From Mesorhizobium sophorae (GTDB taxonomy: Bacteria > Pseudomonadota > Alphaproteobacteria > Rhizobiales > Rhizobiaceae): a DNA stretch of 64,000 nt. Within the stretch, counting starts at the first letter, position 1, and every line of letters starts with the position of its first letter. The DNA lies in contig NZ_NNRI01000007.1 of assembly GCF_002270415.1 (NCBI RefSeq), positions 620,001 to 684,000 on the forward strand. The letters run 5' to 3'. The notes below the pieces were generated by a model. It was given only the letters and a program-made list of their open reading frames with translations. It was not told where the DNA came from and ran no database searches. Positions 1 through 8,238 of this stretch are shown here, in pieces. Both the position numbers and the translations under genes were made by a program.

Positions 1-2
1 CG

Positions 3-608
3 CGTTCGGTCGAGGGGTTGGCGTTCTCGCCCAAGGGCATGCGCTTCGGTGTTGCCCGATACAATGGCGCGACGCTGCATTTCCCGGCCACCGAAGGCAA
101 GCCGGCGGAGCTCGAATGGGCCGGCGCCCATACCGGCATCACCTTCTCGCCCGACGGTGCGTTCCTAGTCACCACGATGCAGGAGAACGCCCTGCACGGC
201 TGGAAGCTTGCCGACGGCAAACACATGCGTATGAGCGGCTATCCCGGCAAGGTCAAAAGCCTGTCATGGAGCGCGAAAGGCAAGTGGCTGGCGAGTTCCG
301 GTGCGCCGGCGGCGATCGTCTGGCCGTTTTCAGGCAAGGACGGCCCGATGGGCAAGGCGCCCCTGGAACTCGGCACGCGTGGCAACGCCATGGTGACGGC
401 AGTCGCCTGCCATCCGAGCCAGGATGTCGTCGCTGTCGGCTATGATGACGGCATGGTGATGGCGGTACGCTTTTCCGATGCCAAGGAAGTGCTATTGCGG
501 CGACCGGGCAAGGGCGCCATCACCTCGATGATGTGGGACAAGGAAGAGCGCCGCGTCGTCTTCGGCAGTGCGGCCGGCGATTGCGGCGTCATCGACATCA
601 CGGCGTAA
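3..608 (+). CDS. WD40 repeat protein, C-terminal part (5' end outside window)
   Basis: The reading frame is open from the first bases of the window, so the gene begins upstream and only about 200 C-terminal residues are present. The translation shows WD40-like blades: repeated units such as LAFSPKGMRFGVA, ITFSPDGAFLVTT and LSWSAKGKWLASS, each followed by a short strand ending in a hydrophobic/W position (ALHGWKL, AAIVWPF). Such propellers are protein-interaction scaffolds; no catalytic motif is visible and the partner is unknown. No signal peptide can be judged because the N-terminus is missing. The gene ends 26 bp before the short arm-to-arm span of a palindromic repeat begins to fold (609-749). 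Confidence 0.75.
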   Translation, partial: RSVEGLAFSPKGMRFGVARYNGATLHFPATEGKPAELEWAGAHTGITFSPDGAFLVTTMQENALHGWKLADGKHMRMSGYPGKVKSLSWSAKGKWLASSGAPAAIVWPFSGKDGPMGKAPLELGTRGNAMVTAVACHPSQDVVAVGYDDGMVMAVRFSDAKEVLLRRPGKGAITSMMWDKEERRVVFGSAAGDCGVIDITA

Positions 609-749
609 GGTGTGCTGAAATTCAGGTGAGGCCGGCCTGCAAACGACAGCTCTCTGCGCTTCCGGTGCTCACGGACCCGAACGTCCGCTCCGCTCCGGTT
701 CTCGAAAGCCATCATTTTCGGCTCGGCCTGACCTGAATCTCAACACACC
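609..749. repeat. Imperfect palindromic intergenic element (26-bp arms)
   Basis: Positions 609-634 and 724-749 are inverted copies of each other with three mismatches in 26 bases; both carry the core ATTCAGGT/ACCTGAAT. The 89-base centre has no convincing gene. It starts one base after the WD40 stop codon and ends 12 bases before the stop of the convergent small gene, so it fills the convergent intergenic region. It could act as a bidirectional terminator or be a mobile palindromic element of the rhizobial intergenic type; the sequence alone does not decide. Confidence 0.6.
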
Positions 750-760
750 CTGGTCTGGGA

Positions 761-1213
761 TCACTCGGCGCCGCAGGAAACCTTGCCGGTCAGATCGGTG
801 GTCTTGCCATCGCCGTCCTTGTCGGCGGTGCTGTCATAGACGGCAAGCGTGTACTGCCCGTCATAGACACCTTCATCGCTGGCCTTGGTCAGGATCGTCA
901 GTTCGACGGAACTGAAGGTCTGGGCCACCTCGTGCTCATGATAGATGTTCAGCCGCAGATCCTTGTCGTCGAGCCAGTACTGGGTGAGGTTGGCATCCTC
1001 GAACACGGTCTTGCGCAGATGGTCGTCAGCGGACCTTGCCTTGATTTCGAGGTCGCCGCGAAAGTTGAAAGTCGGGCCGCCCATGCCTCTGGTGACACCG
1101 GCGCCGACCTCGAATGCCACCGCCGCATCGTCGACGTTGCACCAGATGCCACCTGAGGCGCAGGCCATACTGGCCGACAAAAGCAGCCCCGTCGCGCAAA
1201 TGATCGTCCGCAT
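761..1213 (-). CDS. Hypothetical small secreted protein
   Basis: The 150-residue product begins with a clear Sec signal peptide (MRTIICATGLLLSASMACA, then SGG) and continues as a mostly beta, acidic domain without a family I recognise. Two or three cysteines remain in the mature part (GIWCNVDD near the N-terminus and VSCGAE at the C-terminus), which could form a disulfide. An upstream in-frame extension of 28 residues exists but would bury the signal peptide; the start at 1213 is preceded by a G-rich Shine-Dalgarno stretch (GGGGGGGAAAA). It is likely periplasmic. Function unknown. Confidence 0.65.
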   Translation of the reverse strand: MRTIICATGLLLSASMACASGGIWCNVDDAAVAFEVGAGVTRGMGGPTFNFRGDLEIKARSADDHLRKTVFEDANLTQYWLDDKDLRLNIYHEHEVAQTFSSVELTILTKASDEGVYDGQYTLAVYDSTADKDGDGKTTDLTGKVSCGAE

Positions 1214-1374
1214 TTTTCCCCCCCGCACCCACAATTGCCCCTCATTGGCGCTGGTTTCGCCAGCAGCGTCAAGCGTTGCCACCAGCGGCTGAGCCAATGC
1301 AGGATAGACGCGCGGCCAATTGCGGTCGCGGACATGGATTGGCTATGAGAGACGACCAGAGGGGTTTTCATTTC

Positions 1375-2754
1375 ATGCATAGCGGCAGTTCAAGGACGTC
1401 CATCGGCGGCATCGATCGCGATCGCATTGCCGACCTGCTGGAGATCGAGGCGGCAGCCTTCCGCAAGGCGCGGCCGAAATCACAGGCGAAGGTCGGTAAT
1501 GGCCTGCCGGGCTTCTTCGGCGGCGTGCCGATGCACTGGATGAACGACTGGCCGACGCCGTTTCCGATCCTGGTCGACAGAGCCAGGGGCGCCACCATCA
1601 CCGATATCGACGGTATCAGGCTCGACGATTTCTGTCTGGGCGACACCGGCTCGATGTTCGGCCATTCGCCGCCGCCGGTGGCGCGCGCCATTCGCCGCCA
1701 GGCCGGACGTGGCCTGACCTATATGCTACCCTCCGAAGACGCACTCGCCATCGGCCCGCTGCTGCAGCAGCATTTCGGCCTGCCGTTCTGGCAGATCGCG
1801 ACGACGGCGACCGATGCCAACCGCTTTGCGTTGCGGGTCGCCCGCGCCGTTACCGGGCGCGAAAAGATCCTAGTCTTCAATGGCTGCTATCACGGCTCGG
1901 TCGACGAGACGATGGTGCGGCTGGTGGATGGTGTTCCTGTCAACCGGCCGGGACTGGCGGGCGAATTCCGCGACCTGACCCGCACGGCGAAGGTAATCGA
2001 GTTCAACGATGTCGCCGCACTGGAGGCAGCGCTTGGGGACAAGGATGTCGCCTGCGTCATCGCCGAGCCGGTACTGACTAATTCCTGCATGGTGCTGGCC
2101 GATCCGGGCTTCCAAGACGCGTTGCGCAGGTTGACGCGCGAAGCCGGTACGCTGCTGCTGATCGACGAGACGCACACCATCTCGACAGGCCTGGGCGGTT
2201 ACACCAGGAAATACGGGCTGGACCCTGACTTCTTCGTGCTGGGCAAACCGATCGCCGGCGGTGTGCCCGCCAGTGTGTGGGGCATGAGCGACGGTGTCGC
2301 CTCGCGCTATGCGGCCTACAACAGGGAAAAGGAGCCGGGCTATTCCGGCATGGGCACGACGCTCTCGGCCAATCCGCTGCAGTTTGCGGCGATGCGCGCC
2401 ACGCTCGAAGAGGTGATGACCGAAGAAAATTATGCCCGCATGGACCATCTGGCGCGGCGGCTCGACGCCGGGCTGACCGGCGTGATCGACCGCTACGGCC
2501 TGCCCTGGCATGTTGCCCGCGTCGGCGCCCGCGTCGAGTTCATCTGTGCACCCGGCCCGCTGCGGAATGGCGCCGAGGCCGAGACGGCGCATGCGCCGGA
2601 ACTGGAAGCGGCCATCCATGTCGCGCTGGTCAATCGCGGCGTGCTGATCGCGCCCTTCCACAACATGATGCTGATCTCGCCGGCGACTACCGGTGCTCAG
2701 GTCAACCGGCTGATCACCGCCTTCGGCGCGGTTGCGGCAAAGCTTGCGGCATGA
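1375..2754 (+). CDS. Class III PLP aminotransferase, glutamate-1-semialdehyde aminomutase-like
   Basis: A 459-residue fold-type I PLP enzyme. Visible signatures are the NGCYHGSVDE phosphate-binding region (about residues 169-178), the LLIDETHT segment whose Asp264 should contact the PLP pyridine nitrogen, and Lys291 in VLGKPIAGGVP as the Schiff-base lysine. The motif pattern is that of glutamate-1-semialdehyde 2,1-aminomutase and related omega-transaminases. I chose the ATG at 1375 because AGAGGGG lies at the right distance; an ATG at 1345 is in frame but has no such site. The gene is followed after 47 bp by a glutamine-synthetase-like ligase, suggesting joint use of an amino-group substrate such as a polyamine or amino acid. 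True haem biosynthesis (hemL) is unlikely because alphaproteobacteria use ALA synthase. Substrate unknown. Confidence 0.8.
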   Translation: MHSGSSRTSIGGIDRDRIADLLEIEAAAFRKARPKSQAKVGNGLPGFFGGVPMHWMNDWPTPFPILVDRARGATITDIDGIRLDDFCLGDTGSMFGHSPPPVARAIRRQAGRGLTYMLPSEDALAIGPLLQQHFGLPFWQIATTATDANRFALRVARAVTGREKILVFNGCYHGSVDETMVRLVDGVPVNRPGLAGEFRDLTRTAKVIEFNDVAALEAALGDKDVACVIAEPVLTNSCMVLADPGFQDALRRLTREAGTLLLIDETHTISTGLGGYTRKYGLDPDFFVLGKPIAGGVPASVWGMSDGVASRYAAYNREKEPGYSGMGTTLSANPLQFAAMRATLEEVMTEENYARMDHLARRLDAGLTGVIDRYGLPWHVARVGARVEFICAPGPLRNGAEAETAHAPELEAAIHVALVNRGVLIAPFHNMMLISPATTGAQVNRLITAFGAVAAKLAA

Positions 2755-2801
2755 GACAAGCGGCTAACACATGGGCGCGCCAAAAAAAAGCCGGACAGAT
2801 C

Positions 2802-4187
2802 ATGACCTCACCTTCGGGCTCGACGCCCACCGAGGCGCAAGCCTTCCTCGAGGTTCATCCCGAGATCGAGGCGTTCGATATCGTGCTGACCGACGCCAAT
2901 GGCGTCGGCCGCGGCAAGATCGTGCGCCGGCATGAGCTGAAAAGCATCTTCGAGGGCGGCCGGCACATGCCGATCTCGATCCTCGGCCTCGATATCACCG
3001 GCGAGGATGTGCACGAAACCGGGCTGATCTGGACGACCGGTGACGGCGACCTCAGGGCCTGGCCTATCCCCGGCACGCTGGTGCCGCTCTACGGCACAAA
3101 CCCGCCGCGCGGCCAGCTGCTGATGGAGATGTATCACCTCGACGGCCAACCGATGTCGTCGGACCCTCGCCTGGCGCTGGCCCGGCAAGTGGAGATCCTG
3201 GCCGCCAAGGGTCTTCATCCCGCCGGCGCCTTCGAGCTGGAATTTTTTCTCCTGGCCAACGAGCGCGATGCCGACGGCAAGGTGCAGCCGGCGCGCGCCG
3301 TGCTCGACGGCCGCGTCTCGGGCAAGACGGAAGTCTATTCCGTCGATCACCTGCACGGCATGGAGCCGCTGTTCTCCGACATCTATGCGGCTGCCAAGGC
3401 ACAAGGTATTCCGGCCGAGACGGTGATTTCCGAATATGCCCCTGGCCAGTACGAATTGACGCTGAATTACCGCAAGGACGTGATGCGGGCGGCAGACGAC
3501 CTGGTCATGCTGAAGCGGCTGGTGCGGGCACAGGCGCGCCGACACGGGGTCACCGCTTGTTTCATGGCCAAGCCGATCGAAAAATATGCCGGCTCGGGCA
3601 TGCATTTCCACGTCTCGCTGCAGGACAGAGCGGGCCGAAACGTCTTTGCCGAAGCCGGCGGCGAGAGCTGGTCGCTGCCGCTGCTGCGCGGCCTTGGCGG
3701 CCTGATCCAGACGATGGCCGAATCGATGCTGGTGTTTGCGCCGCATGCCAATTCCTGGCGGCGCTTCGTCTCGCAATCCTATGCGCCGGTGGCGCCGACC
3801 TGGGGCGTCAACAACCGCTCGGTGGCGCTGCGCGTGCCGGCCGGCGACGCGAAGAACCGGCGCATCGAGCACCGGCCGTCGGGCGTCGACGCCAACCCCT
3901 ATCTGATCGCCGCTACAGTGCTCGCCGGCATCATCAAAGGTCTCGACGAAGGTCTCGATCCCGGCCCGGAAACCACCGGCAACGGCTATGAGGCAGCGGT
4001 GACGCGCACGACGATGCCGGTCGACTGGCGCGCCGCCATCGAGGCGGCGCGAGCATCCAGCTTTCTGAAAGGCGCGCTCGGCGAAGACCTGCACCGCACC
4101 TTCGTGGCGATCAAGCAGTCCGAGTACCTGCGCGTGGCGCGCACGGTGAGCGAACTGGATTATCACCTCTACCTGCACGAGGTCTGA
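2802..4187 (+). CDS. Glutamine synthetase family protein (gamma-glutamylpolyamine synthetase-like)
   Basis: A 461-residue type I glutamine synthetase-like ligase. The N-terminal beta-grasp region (VLTDANGVGRGKIV) is followed by the catalytic barrel with FELEFFL, SEYAPGQYELTL, the MHFHVSL motif that binds ATP and metal, and NNRSVALRVP with downstream RIEHRPSGVDANPYL. This pattern matches PuuA/GlnT-type enzymes that glutamylate amines (for example putrescine) rather than GlnA, which is slightly longer and has an adenylylation Tyr loop I do not see. An alternative ATG at 2751 overlaps the aminotransferase stop (ATGA) and would add 17 residues; neither start has a strong ribosome-binding site. 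It forms a likely operon with the upstream aminotransferase. Confidence 0.82.
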   Translation: MTSPSGSTPTEAQAFLEVHPEIEAFDIVLTDANGVGRGKIVRRHELKSIFEGGRHMPISILGLDITGEDVHETGLIWTTGDGDLRAWPIPGTLVPLYGTNPPRGQLLMEMYHLDGQPMSSDPRLALARQVEILAAKGLHPAGAFELEFFLLANERDADGKVQPARAVLDGRVSGKTEVYSVDHLHGMEPLFSDIYAAAKAQGIPAETVISEYAPGQYELTLNYRKDVMRAADDLVMLKRLVRAQARRHGVTACFMAKPIEKYAGSGMHFHVSLQDRAGRNVFAEAGGESWSLPLLRGLGGLIQTMAESMLVFAPHANSWRRFVSQSYAPVAPTWGVNNRSVALRVPAGDAKNRRIEHRPSGVDANPYLIAATVLAGIIKGLDEGLDPGPETTGNGYEAAVTRTTMPVDWRAAIEAARASSFLKGALGEDLHRTFVAIKQSEYLRVARTVSELDYHLYLHEV

Positions 4188-4200
4188 GAGCCTTGCGATC

Positions 4201-4226
4201 AGGCGGCGATCACTTTTTCGCCGCCT
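4201..4226. terminator. 9-bp stem-loop after the glutamine synthetase gene
   Basis: AGGCGGCGA (4201-4209) pairs perfectly with TCGCCGCCT (4218-4226) around an 8-base T-rich loop. There is no T-run after the stem, so it is not a textbook intrinsic terminator, but its place 14 bp after the stop codon and before the SOS promoter suggests it separates the two transcription units. Confidence 0.45.
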
Positions 4227-4257
4227 GCATCAAATGAGGTGGCGCGCCCGCCTTCAA

Positions 4258-4272
4258 GAACATATCATGAAC
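4258..4272. promoter_or_regulatory. LexA (SOS) box, GAAC-N7-GAAC
   Basis: GAACATATCATGAAC, reverse complement GTTCATGATATGTTC, is an exact match to the alphaproteobacterial LexA operator GTTC-N7-GTTC. It ends two bases before the ATG of the radical SAM gene. A TATCAT hexamer at 4263-4268 inside the box resembles a -10 element; transcription from it would start about at the ATG itself, so the mRNA may be leaderless, which would also explain the absence of a Shine-Dalgarno site. LexA bound here would block RNA polymerase directly. Confidence 0.8.
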
Positions 4273-4274
4273 AT

Positions 4275-5510
4275 ATGTGCGCACTTACCGTCCGCGAAAA
4301 GCTAGCGATCCTGTCCGATGCCGCCAAGTACGACGCCTCCTGCGCCTCATCCGGTGCGGCGAAAAAGGATTCACTGAAATCCGGCGGGATCGGCTCCACC
4401 GAAGGCATGGGCATCTGCCATTCCTATGCGCCGGATGGGCGCTGCATTTCACTGCTGAAAATCCTGCTGACCAATTTCTGCATCTATGATTGCAGCTATT
4501 GCATCAACCGCTCGTCGTCGAATGTGCGGCGCGCCCGTTTCACCGTTGACGAGGTGGTGAAGCTGACCATGGATTTCTACCGGCGCAACTACATCGAGGG
4601 CCTTTTCCTGTCCTCAGGCGTCATCCGCTCGCCCGACGAGACGATGGGCGAGATGGTCGAGGTGGCGCGAAGGCTGCGGCTGGAAGAGAAGTTCTCCGGC
4701 TATATCCATTTGAAGACCATTCCGGAAAGTTCAGCAGAACTGGTCGAAAAAGCGGGCCTCTACGCCGACCGGTTGTCGATCAATGTCGAGCTGCCCACCG
4801 ACGAAGGGGTGAAGAGACTGGCGCCGGAAAAGAAGCCGGAAACGATCCGGCTTTCCATGGCCAGGCTGCGCCAGAAGATGGAGGAAAAGGCCGAGCCGAC
4901 GCTGAGGACCAAAAAGCGCGAACGCTTCGCGCCGGGTGGGCAGTCGACGCAGATGATCGTCGGCGCCGACAGCACCACCGATGACGGGATCCTTCATACC
5001 AGCGCGCGGCTCTATGGCAGTTACCATCTGCGGCGCGTCTATTATTCCGCGTTCAGCCCGATCCCGGATTCGTCGTCGTCCCTGCCCTTGCAGAAACCGC
5101 CGCTGATGCGCGAACACCGGCTCTACCAAGCCGACTGGCTGATGCGGTTTTACGGATTTTCGCAGCCGGAGATCCTGGCCGGCAGCAGCGACGGCATGCT
5201 CGACCTCGCCATCGATCCGAAACTGGCGTGGGCGCTGCGCAACCGGGGACGGTTCCCCGTGGATATCAACCGCGCTGATCGAGAGGCATTGTTGCGCGTG
5301 CCCGGTCTCGGCACCAAGGTGATCGCCAAAATCCTGGAGACCCGACGTCACCGGCGGCTGCGGCTGGAAGATATCGGCCGTCTCTGCCAGTCGATCGCCA
5401 AGCTCAGGCCATTCATCGTCGCCGAAGGCTGGTCGCCGGGCGCGCTCACCGACAAAGCCGGTTTGCGCGGCAAGATCGTGCGTTCCTGCGAACAACTGTC
5501 CCTGTTTTGA
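4275..5510 (+). CDS. Putative DNA modification/repair radical SAM protein with C-terminal HhH domain
   Basis: A 411-residue radical SAM enzyme of the family that is encoded next to UdgX-type glycosylases. The [4Fe-4S]-binding CxxxCxxC motif is C69-IYD-C73-SY-C76, preceded by the family-typical AAKYDASCASSG and GICHSYAPDGRC segments that hold extra conserved cysteines. The C-terminus (about residues 329-371) is a helix-hairpin-helix module, VDINRADREALLRVPGLGTKV in pattern, expected to contact DNA non-specifically. The reaction is not known; a role in DNA damage repair follows from the HhH domain, the partner gene and the LexA box. The start at 4275 has no Shine-Dalgarno site; an in-frame GTG at 4239 lies upstream of the LexA box and is less likely. 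The stop codon ends 2 bp before the next start, so translation is probably coupled. Confidence 0.85.
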   Translation: MCALTVREKLAILSDAAKYDASCASSGAAKKDSLKSGGIGSTEGMGICHSYAPDGRCISLLKILLTNFCIYDCSYCINRSSSNVRRARFTVDEVVKLTMDFYRRNYIEGLFLSSGVIRSPDETMGEMVEVARRLRLEEKFSGYIHLKTIPESSAELVEKAGLYADRLSINVELPTDEGVKRLAPEKKPETIRLSMARLRQKMEEKAEPTLRTKKRERFAPGGQSTQMIVGADSTTDDGILHTSARLYGSYHLRRVYYSAFSPIPDSSSSLPLQKPPLMREHRLYQADWLMRFYGFSQPEILAGSSDGMLDLAIDPKLAWALRNRGRFPVDINRADREALLRVPGLGTKVIAKILETRRHRRLRLEDIGRLCQSIAKLRPFIVAEGWSPGALTDKAGLRGKIVRSCEQLSLF

Positions 5511-5512
5511 CC

Positions 5513-6976
5513 ATGCGACCGGCACAGCTCGATCTTGCCAGATATACGGTGCGGCTCGACGCGGAGACCGACTTTTCCGGCTGGCGCGACGCGGCACGCC
5601 GGCTGGCCCTGAATAAAGTCCGGCCCGATGACATCAGCTGGCATGTCGAGCCGGGCTCCAATCAAACCGATTTGCCGGACGTGCCTGCGGGCGTGCAACT
5701 GGTGGTGCCGCGCGACTTCGTCGAGCATGCCGAAATCGCCTTCTGCTATTCAGACCCCGGCAGGTTCGCTTTTCTCTACCGGTTGCTCTGGCGGCTGCGC
5801 ACAGAGCCGAAGCTGCTGTCGATTGCATCGGATCCAGACATCAGGCGTCTTGAAACCATGGAGAAGGCGGTGCGGCGCGACATCCACAAGATGCGCGCCT
5901 TCGTACGCTTCCGGAAGATCGGCGACGGTGACGAGGAGCGCTATGTCGCCTGGTTCGAGCCGGATCATTTCATCGTCGAGCGCAACTCGGCTTTCTTCGT
6001 CAGGCGCTTCACCGGCATGCGCTGGACCATTTTGACGCCGCATGCCTCCGCCGACTGGGATGGCGACAGGCTGGCGATCGGGCCCGGCGCCGTCAAGGGC
6101 GATGCGCCGGCGCAGGACGATACCGAAGCCCTGTGGCGCACCTATTTCGAGAGCATCTTCAACCCGGCGCGGCTGAAGGTGAAAGCCATGCAGAAGGAGA
6201 TGCCGAAGAAATATTGGCGGAACCTTCCCGAGGCCTCGCTCATTCCGGATCTGATCGCAGGAGCGGACAAGGCCGCCAAGGACATGATTGCCAGAATGCC
6301 GACGACACCCGCGCCGTACCACGCTAGGCTGCAGGCAAAGCATTGGCCGAAGAATGAGCCGGCTGAGGCCCTGGAAGATCAGGCCGCCAACACCATTTCC
6401 GAATTGCGAGAGGCAGCAAAAGGTTGCCGGCGCTGCCCGCTTTGGCGCGACGCCACGCAGACCGTGTTCGGCGAAGGGCCTGACGGGGCCAAGGTGATTT
6501 TCGTCGGCGAACAGCCCGGCGATCAGGAGGATCTGGCCGGCAAACCTTTCGTCGGCCCGGCGGGCAAGGTGTTCGATGCCATCCTCGACGACGCGGAGGT
6601 TGATCGCCAGAAGGTCTACGTCACCAATGCAGTCAAGCACTTCAAGTTCGAGCCGCGCGGCAAGCGGCGCATCCATTCCAAACCGAATGCCGGCGAGGTT
6701 CAAGCCTGCCGCTGGTGGATCGACAAGGAGTTCGAGCTGATCAAGCCGAATCTGGCCGTGGCACTCGGCGCAACGGCGGCCTTGTCGCTGCTGGGCAAGG
6801 CGATCCCGGTGACAAAAATGCGCGGCCAGGTGATCGAACGCGAGGACGGCTTGCGTGTCTTCATCACCATCCACCCCTCCTTTATCCTGCGCATCCAAGA
6901 GCCCGCGGACAAGGAAGCTGAACGCCAGCGGTTCCTGCAAGACATGAAGCAGGTGAAGCGGCTGATGGCCGCTTGA
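5513..6976 (+). CDS. udgX: DUF4130 domain fused to UdgX-type uracil-DNA glycosylase
   Basis: A 487-residue two-part protein. Residues 1 to about 265 match the uncharacterised DUF4130-type partner domain of the radical SAM family (YRLLWRLRTEP, HKMRAFVRFR, WTILTPHASADWDG, PKKYWRNLPE). Residues about 290-487 are a family-4/UdgX-like uracil-DNA glycosylase: motif A GEQPGDQED (332-340), PFVGPAGKVFD, TNAVKHFKF, the UdgX hallmark loop KRRIHSKP (384-391) and HPSFILR (454-460). In characterised UdgX the His of KRRIH forms a covalent bond with the abasic sugar; here it is His388. Cys305, Cys308 and Cys399 are candidate iron-sulfur ligands. It follows the radical SAM gene by 2 bp and should share its SOS control. 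Only 2 bp separate its stop from the convergent gckA stop. Confidence 0.88.
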   Translation: MRPAQLDLARYTVRLDAETDFSGWRDAARRLALNKVRPDDISWHVEPGSNQTDLPDVPAGVQLVVPRDFVEHAEIAFCYSDPGRFAFLYRLLWRLRTEPKLLSIASDPDIRRLETMEKAVRRDIHKMRAFVRFRKIGDGDEERYVAWFEPDHFIVERNSAFFVRRFTGMRWTILTPHASADWDGDRLAIGPGAVKGDAPAQDDTEALWRTYFESIFNPARLKVKAMQKEMPKKYWRNLPEASLIPDLIAGADKAAKDMIARMPTTPAPYHARLQAKHWPKNEPAEALEDQAANTISELREAAKGCRRCPLWRDATQTVFGEGPDGAKVIFVGEQPGDQEDLAGKPFVGPAGKVFDAILDDAEVDRQKVYVTNAVKHFKFEPRGKRRIHSKPNAGEVQACRWWIDKEFELIKPNLAVALGATAALSLLGKAIPVTKMRGQVIEREDGLRVFITIHPSFILRIQEPADKEAERQRFLQDMKQVKRLMAA

Positions 6977-6978
6977 GG

Positions 6979-8238
6979 TTACCGGATCAGAATTGCCCGC
7001 AGGTCGTTGACATTCGTGCCAGTCGGGCCGGGTACGAATAGATCGCCTATCGCATTGAAGGCCGTCCAGGCATTGTTGCCCGCAAGCATCGCCTTGGCGT
7101 CGACGCCCGCCGCCCTCATGCGCGACACGGTCGAACTATCGGCGAAAGCGCCGGCATTGTCTTCCGAACCGTCGATGCCGTCGGTGTCGGCGGCGAGCGC
7201 GTGGATGCCGTCCACGCCGTTGATGCCGATGGCGAAGGCGAGCAGGAATTCCGAATTGCGGCCGCCCTTGCCTTTTGCGCGCAAGGTCACGGTCGTCTCG
7301 CCGCCGGACAGGATCAGCACTGGCTTTGCGAATGGCCGGTTGCGCGTCGCCACTTCGCGCGCGATGGCGGCATGGACGCCGCCGACCTCACGTGCCTCGC
7401 CTTCGATGGCATCGGAAAGGATGACGGCTTCGATGCCTTGCCGTTTCGCCTCAGTGGCCGCTGCTTCGAGCGAGACGCCGGCCGAGGCAATCAGATGCAC
7501 CTCGTTGCGTGAAAAGTAGGGATCATTGGGGTTTGGTGCATCGGCGGCAGGCGTGCTGATATGCGCCATCACCGCTGCCGGCAGTTTCATCCCATAGGCT
7601 GCAATCGACGCCATCGCGTCTTGACGGCTGCCGGTATCCGGCACGGTCGGACCGGAGGCAACCAGGGCAGGATTGTCGCCGGGAATGTCGGAAACGACCA
7701 GGGACACCACCTTGGCCGGCCAGGCGGCGGCAGCCAGCCGTCCACCCTTGATGGTGGAAAGATGTTTGCGGATGGTGTTCATCGCTGCGATCGGCGCACC
7801 AGACGCGAGCAGCGCCTCGTTGACGGCAATCTCGTCGGCCAGCGTCAGGCTGCCGGCGGGCGATGGCAAAAGCGCCGAACCACCGCCGGAAATCAGCGCC
7901 ACGACCAGATCATCCGCTGTCAGCCCTTGGACCTTGGCGAGTAGGCGTTGCGAGGCTTCCAGGCCCGCGGCGTCCGGCACCGGATGCGCCGCCTCGATGA
8001 TCTCGATGCGCTCGCATGTCGCGCCATAACCGTAGCGGGTGACGACCAGCCCCTCGATCGGCCCGTCCCAGACCTTCTCAAAGGCCGCCGCCATCTGCGC
8101 GGAGCCTTTTCCCGCGCCAATGACGATGGTGCGGCCCTTGGGCTTCGCCGGCAAATGATCCCGGATGGTTCGCTCCGGATCGGCGGCGGCGACGGCGGCG
8201 TTGAAGATGGAGGTGAGGAACGTCTTGGGGTCGCTCAT
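6979..8238 (-). CDS. Glycerate 2-kinase (DUF4147/MOFRL family)
   Basis: The 419-residue product has the two domains of the GckA/TtuD family: an N-terminal Rossmann-like DUF4147 domain (GAGKGSAQMA, VALISGGGSALLPSP, NTIRKHLSTIKGGRLA, SDIPGDNPALVASGPTVPD) and a C-terminal MOFRL domain (LILSGGETTVTLRAKGKGGRNSEFLLAFA, TDGIDGSEDNAGAF). These enzymes phosphorylate D-glycerate to 2-phosphoglycerate; older annotations call them hydroxypyruvate reductases. In this neighbourhood it would let the cell assimilate glyoxylate released by purine breakdown through the glycerate route. The start at 8238 overlaps the upstream gene's stop by 4 bp (ATGA), giving a two-gene operon. Confidence 0.85.
   Translation of the reverse strand: MSDPKTFLTSIFNAAVAAADPERTIRDHLPAKPKGRTIVIGAGKGSAQMAAAFEKVWDGPIEGLVVTRYGYGATCERIEIIEAAHPVPDAAGLEASQRLLAKVQGLTADDLVVALISGGGSALLPSPAGSLTLADEIAVNEALLASGAPIAAMNTIRKHLSTIKGGRLAAAAWPAKVVSLVVSDIPGDNPALVASGPTVPDTGSRQDAMASIAAYGMKLPAAVMAHISTPAADAPNPNDPYFSRNEVHLIASAGVSLEAAATEAKRQGIEAVILSDAIEGEAREVGGVHAAIAREVATRNRPFAKPVLILSGGETTVTLRAKGKGGRNSEFLLAFAIGINGVDGIHALAADTDGIDGSEDNAGAFADSSTVSRMRAAGVDAKAMLAGNNAWTAFNAIGDLFVPGPTGTNVNDLRAILIR

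Noticed and set aside
1375..2754. hemL (haem biosynthesis) for the aminotransferase
   Set aside because: Alphaproteobacteria make 5-aminolevulinate with ALA synthase, and the gene is paired with a glutamine-synthetase-like ligase, so a catabolic aminotransferase is more likely.
2277..2801. N-terminal extension of the glutamine synthetase frame into the aminotransferase gene
   Set aside because: The extension is low-complexity and out of frame with a well-conserved aminotransferase; the protein proper starts at 2802 or 2751.
2808..4178. 456-residue open frame opposite the glutamine synthetase gene
   Set aside because: His/Arg-rich shadow of the real gene in the opposite frame.
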